A DNA stretch of 8,868 nt from Verrucomicrobiales bacterium (lineage in GTDB: Bacteria > Verrucomicrobiota > Verrucomicrobiia > Limisphaerales > UBA1100). Position numbers and translations under genes: made by a program. A model generated the notes under the pieces. The model made no database searches, had not been told where the DNA came from, and saw nothing but the letters and a program-made list of their open reading frames with translations. Position 1 is the stretch's first letter. Each line of letters begins with the position of its first letter. Shown piece by piece: positions 7,101-8,868 of this stretch. The stretch covers positions 1 through 8,868 of the forward strand of contig WTHG01000056.1 of the NCBI GenBank assembly GCA_011523245.1, written 5' to 3'.

Positions 7101-7523
7101 CCACCCGCGTTGGCCAACGGCATTGTGGGGCGCCGGATTACGCAGTTGTCCGATGAGAGTGCCTTCACGGAGCTGGCCTTACGCTCCCTGGAGTCCATGG
7201 AATTGGTGGAGCTGGTTTACCGTCGTGTGCTGGGGCGTGCCCCGACTCAGGAGGAATTGATCACCATGAATCAGCATCTCTCCGCCGGCTATACAAGTCG
7301 GGTTATAAGAAATGCGCCTCGAGTGATTCGTCAGGAAAAAGTACTGGATGTTTCCTGGAATAATCATCTCTCGGAGGAAGCCAATCGAATTAAGATGGAG
7401 CTGGAGAAACGCGTTCTGTCGGGCGATCCGCCAACGAATCGTTTGCGGCCAAAATGGCGTGAGCGGTTGGAGGATGTGGTGTACGCATTGGTGAATTCGC
7501 CCGAATTTATTTTTGTGCCATGA
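4200..7523 (+). CDS. Exported LamG / DUF1549 (PSCyt2) / DUF1553 (PSD1) protein with one heme-type CARCH motif
   Basis: A 1107-aa protein. The frame is open back to 4089, but that would run through the terminator and into the previous gene. The ATG at 4200 instead gives a Sec signal peptide (FIALLSPIWGGLLWA, cleavage before DDYP). A GTG at 4209 is an alternative, and neither has a strong Shine-Dalgarno. Residues 23-268 are a LamG/concanavalin-like domain (ITMEAWVNP, GGWHHVAISY, YIDGEPV, GGIDEVALYRHAV). Residues 288-438 look like a PA14-type beta-sandwich (VFLLRAESSLEMPKGKVRV, RLWLDGKVVANI). Residues 529-715 are DUF1549 with C692-A-R-C695-H696-D, the c-type heme signature. Residues 768-1103 are DUF1553 (NRVWQRYLGWGLVEPVDDW; ALVNSPEFIF). 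Many relatives carry an N-terminal PSCyt1 cytochrome domain; here the carbohydrate-binding-type modules occupy that place. The family's usual HDHPF after the heme motif reads HDAPF. It is coupled to the DUF1501 gene by an ATGA overlap. Probably a periplasmic heme protein that recognises glycans; the reaction is unknown. Confidence 0.9.
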   Translation: MNGVRFIALLSPIWGGLLWADDYPKQVLADKPALYFRFDQVQDSAIKSEVGGLVGILAGKASIADHGPRGKVYPGFAANNPALKLSGAGQFLRIKDPGAESILDFAQGDSITMEAWVNPQTMGTYSYVIGKGRTGNLGQKSNNQNYSLRLAKLGSSAGITFLFRDAKNSGDDSWHRWTSKTGFVLGGWHHVAISYTFGKPETIRGYIDGEPVQGVWDKGGATDQAPWVDDDELWVGAALGGQIGSTLIGGIDEVALYRHAVNAERMKKRYRFDAPRFTMQPDEAPRDHVRVDLHEGVNESWNLIANDPVVSFREPSFAIPFLPNKYNERGIIEDRPDVFLLRAESSLEMPKGKVRVLLRSRTMSRLWLDGKVVANIGKALTRTSAHGKVSAEPADLGAVTRFLRPGTQETIVEVDSLGGIQHLLLEAFVGGAGKRRPETGELCVAVSVEGKPFQIISPTTPWQLTDANWRRQFSAAQERMRLFNTERRAVLGHKENEQWASRHQIIRERAAKSSQVTVPEALKGFPASNSIDHFINAKLKQAGREPISLADDGAFLRRVSLDTNGVGPSESAYNQFMEDQSRNRRAKAIDRFLNNDLAWADHWTSYWQDVLAENPNILKPKLNNTGPFRFWIHESLQDNKPMDRFVTELIMMEGSQYYGGPRGFGVATQNDVPMAAKAQVLGQAFLGMQMKCARCHDAPFHSYNQKDLFNIAAMLNRKPLAVPKTSSVPTVPGRRSRVEVSLSPGTSVKPDWPFKIDKPIEPISSDSRSQLAAMITHGHDGRFAEVIVNRVWQRYLGWGLVEPVDDWENAEVSHPQLLKWLAREFILSGYDLKHVARLILNSHTYQRQVDPAFTVAGEPEDRLFAGPARRRLSAEQVVDSLFAAAGKEMDVEPLTLDINGRGTVATFLNLGIPRRAWQFTSLSNERDRPSLAIPKAQSVVDILQAFGWRDARQDALTRRDHEPNALQPPALANGIVGRRITQLSDESAFTELALRSLESMELVELVYRRVLGRAPTQEELITMNQHLSAGYTSRVIRNAPRVIRQEKVLDVSWNNHLSEEANRIKMELEKRVLSGDPPTNRLRPKWRERLEDVVYALVNSPEFIFVP
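7520..7523 (+). promoter_or_regulatory. ATGA start/stop overlap (translational coupling)
   Basis: The ATG of the DUF1501 gene overlaps the TGA of the LamG/DUF1549/DUF1553 gene by four bases. No Shine-Dalgarno is visible in the AT-rich stretch before it, so translation of the second protein most likely depends on ribosomes finishing the first. This supports a matched pair made in a fixed ratio. Confidence 0.85.
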
Positions 7524-8797
7524 TTGATCGTCGACAATTTCTTGCAGGAACGGCTGCTGCTGCCACTATGCCGGCGGTGTTGCAAGCAGCACCACGTCCG
7601 GACTTTGCCCCGGGGAAGGTGGATCATTGTATTCACATCTGGCTCGGTGGTGGGGCTTGTCAGGTTGATACCTGGGACCCAAAACGAAAAGGCGATCCCA
7701 AATTAAAAAAACCGGGCTCCTATTACGACCCGATTGATACCTCGGTGCCTGGCTTACAAGTCTGCGAGCATTTGAAGCATTGCGCAAAGGTGATGGAGCA
7801 TTTTTCGTTGCTCCGATCCGTACATCATGAGGCGGTGGATGAGCATGCGGCCGCCACCAATGAAATGCACACAGGACGGCCAGTGAGCGGGACCATTGTC
7901 TACCCTTCCATCGGCTCGGCGGTGGCGCATGAGCGCGGTAAAGTTGTGGGTGGTGCACCGGCTTATGTGGTGATGGGGTATCCTAATCTTACTCGCGGAC
8001 CGGGTTTCTTGGGGGCGAAAGCTGGATTTGTTTATCTCACGAATACGGAGAACGGCCCGACGGGATTAACGCGGCCGGCTAGTATTTCGTCATCTCGACA
8101 GGCCGAACGTGACCGCCTACTTGGCGTGGCGCGGAAATCGTTTGTGAAACGTAATTTAAAAGATACGGTGATTCGCCAATACAACGATGCGATCGGGGAA
8201 TCGCAGGAATTGATGAGCGGCGAATTCATGAGTGCTTTTAACCTGAAGTCCGAGTCTGATTCGCTGCGGAATGCCTACGGCGGTGAGTTCGGGCAACGCT
8301 GCCTATTGGCGCGTCGTTTGATCCAGCGAGGTGTGCGTTTTCAGGAAGTGTCGTTCAATCTGAATTTTGTGAATGGCACGGGCTGGGATACGCATAATGA
8401 TGGCCAATTAAAACAACACCTGATTATCCAGCAGCTCGATCAGGCGCTGGCCACGTTGGTGACCGACCTCCAGAAGCATAAATTGCTCGATAAAACATTG
8501 ATTGTAGTGTCCACGGAATTTGGGCGGCCTCCGGAATTTGATGGTGGCGGAGGTCGCGGGCATCAGTCGCGCGCCTTTACTGTTGCTTTGGCTGGAGGTG
8601 GTCTGAAAAATGGTCGAGCGATTGGGGTGACTGACGAGATTGGTAAGACAGTGGTCGAGCGCCCCATCTCGGTACCGGATTTGTTTGCCACCATCCATTG
8701 GGCTATGGGCGTGAACCCAAATAAGAATCTCTATGATGGCGATCGCCCGGTCCCAATTACCGATCATGGAAAACCGGTCCAGGGACTGCTTGTTTAG
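7520..8797 (+). CDS. DUF1501 protein, Tat-exported, alkaline-phosphatase/sulfatase-like fold
   Basis: A 425-aa protein, a normal length for DUF1501. It opens MIDRRQFLAG, a twin-arginine signal (Arg4-Arg5), then an Ala-rich stretch ending LQAA at about residue 24. Family landmarks in order: CIHIWLGGGACQVDTWDPK (37-55), the LRSVHHE segment (98-104), GWDTHND (288-294), STEFGRPPEFDGGGGRGH (331-348), ALAGGGLKNGRAIG (356-369) and the C-terminal LYDGDRPVPITDHGKPV. DUF1501 is related to the alkaline-phosphatase/sulfatase superfamily, but its substrate is not established and no sulfatase Cys/Ser-x-Pro-x-Arg maturation motif is present. The usual GRTP and GRDHW blocks read GRPP and GRGHQ, which I recall as typical of one PVC-group subfamily rather than damage. 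The protein is coupled to the DUF1549/DUF1553 partner. The start is fixed by the Tat motif and the ATGA overlap. Confidence 0.92.
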   Translation: MIDRRQFLAGTAAAATMPAVLQAAPRPDFAPGKVDHCIHIWLGGGACQVDTWDPKRKGDPKLKKPGSYYDPIDTSVPGLQVCEHLKHCAKVMEHFSLLRSVHHEAVDEHAAATNEMHTGRPVSGTIVYPSIGSAVAHERGKVVGGAPAYVVMGYPNLTRGPGFLGAKAGFVYLTNTENGPTGLTRPASISSSRQAERDRLLGVARKSFVKRNLKDTVIRQYNDAIGESQELMSGEFMSAFNLKSESDSLRNAYGGEFGQRCLLARRLIQRGVRFQEVSFNLNFVNGTGWDTHNDGQLKQHLIIQQLDQALATLVTDLQKHKLLDKTLIVVSTEFGRPPEFDGGGGRGHQSRAFTVALAGGGLKNGRAIGVTDEIGKTVVERPISVPDLFATIHWAMGVNPNKNLYDGDRPVPITDHGKPVQGLLV

Positions 8798-8868
8798 TGT
8801 CTGACTATAGGGAGGGGGTAGCAGGTCTAGTGCAGCGAATGGATTGGTATCGGTAACTTTTTGGCTTG
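8798..8868. other. Trailing intergenic sequence
   Basis: Seventy-one bases follow the DUF1501 stop. No hairpin plus T-run is visible, so the operon may extend beyond the window. A GGAGG stretch (8811-8815) looks like a Shine-Dalgarno, but the GTG at 8830 and ATG at 8839 share a frame that stops at 8854-8856, so no gene start is supported here. Confidence 0.5.

Noticed and set aside
8803..8816. ACTATAGGGAGG resembling the T7 promoter initiation region
   Set aside because: Only the 11 bases around the start match. The specificity region further upstream does not match, and no phage genes are nearby, so this is a chance similarity.
8809..8868. Possible start of a further gene after the GGAGG at 8811-8815
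   Set aside because: The GTG and ATG within reach lead to a stop at 8854-8856. A TTG at 8844 stays open but is too far away and too short to support.

Overview
The window looks like chromosomal DNA from the Planctomycetota-Verrucomicrobiota (PVC) group. A verrucomicrobial origin is slightly favoured by the moderate GC content, but the phylum is an inference. The strongest clue is a coupled gene pair: a DUF1549/DUF1553 protein with a CxxCH motif, followed by a DUF1501 protein with a Tat signal. This pairing is greatly expanded in that group. Every complete protein carries an export signal (Sec or Tat), so the region encodes periplasmic or envelope functions.

Layout. Positions 3-650 (+) hold the 3' end of an M28-type metallopeptidase with a C-terminal PDZ domain. 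Tail to tail with it, with no bases between the two stop codons, lies a 729-aa gene on the minus strand (651-2840). It fuses an HtrA-like serine protease, a DUF1080/LamG-like beta-sandwich and a SirB1-type transglutaminase-like domain with a TPR-like tail. A 289-bp divergent intergenic region (2841-3129) follows. It has no convincing RNA gene, but does have a small hairpin and an imperfect direct repeat next to the following start codon. Positions 3130-4116 (+) encode a Tat-exported DUF3500-like protein, ended by a near-perfect intrinsic terminator at 4141-4177. Only 22 nt later starts a 1107-aa Sec-exported protein (4200-7523) with LamG, PA14-like, DUF1549 (one heme-type CARCH motif) and DUF1553 regions. 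It overlaps by ATGA with the DUF1501 gene (7520-8797), which has a Tat signal and an alkaline-phosphatase-like fold. The last 71 bp are non-coding as far as can be seen.

How the genes may work together. The DUF1549/1553 and DUF1501 genes are translationally coupled and probably act as a pair in the periplasm; the family's biochemical role is not established. The DUF3500 gene sits on the same strand just upstream but behind its own terminator, so it is either independent or linked by regulated read-through. The HtrA fusion and the M28 peptidase are separate proteolysis-related genes. No mobile element, CRISPR array, tRNA or rRNA was recognised. The most unusual items are the protease-lectin-SirB1 fusion and the terminator packed against the start of the LamG/cytochrome-like gene.
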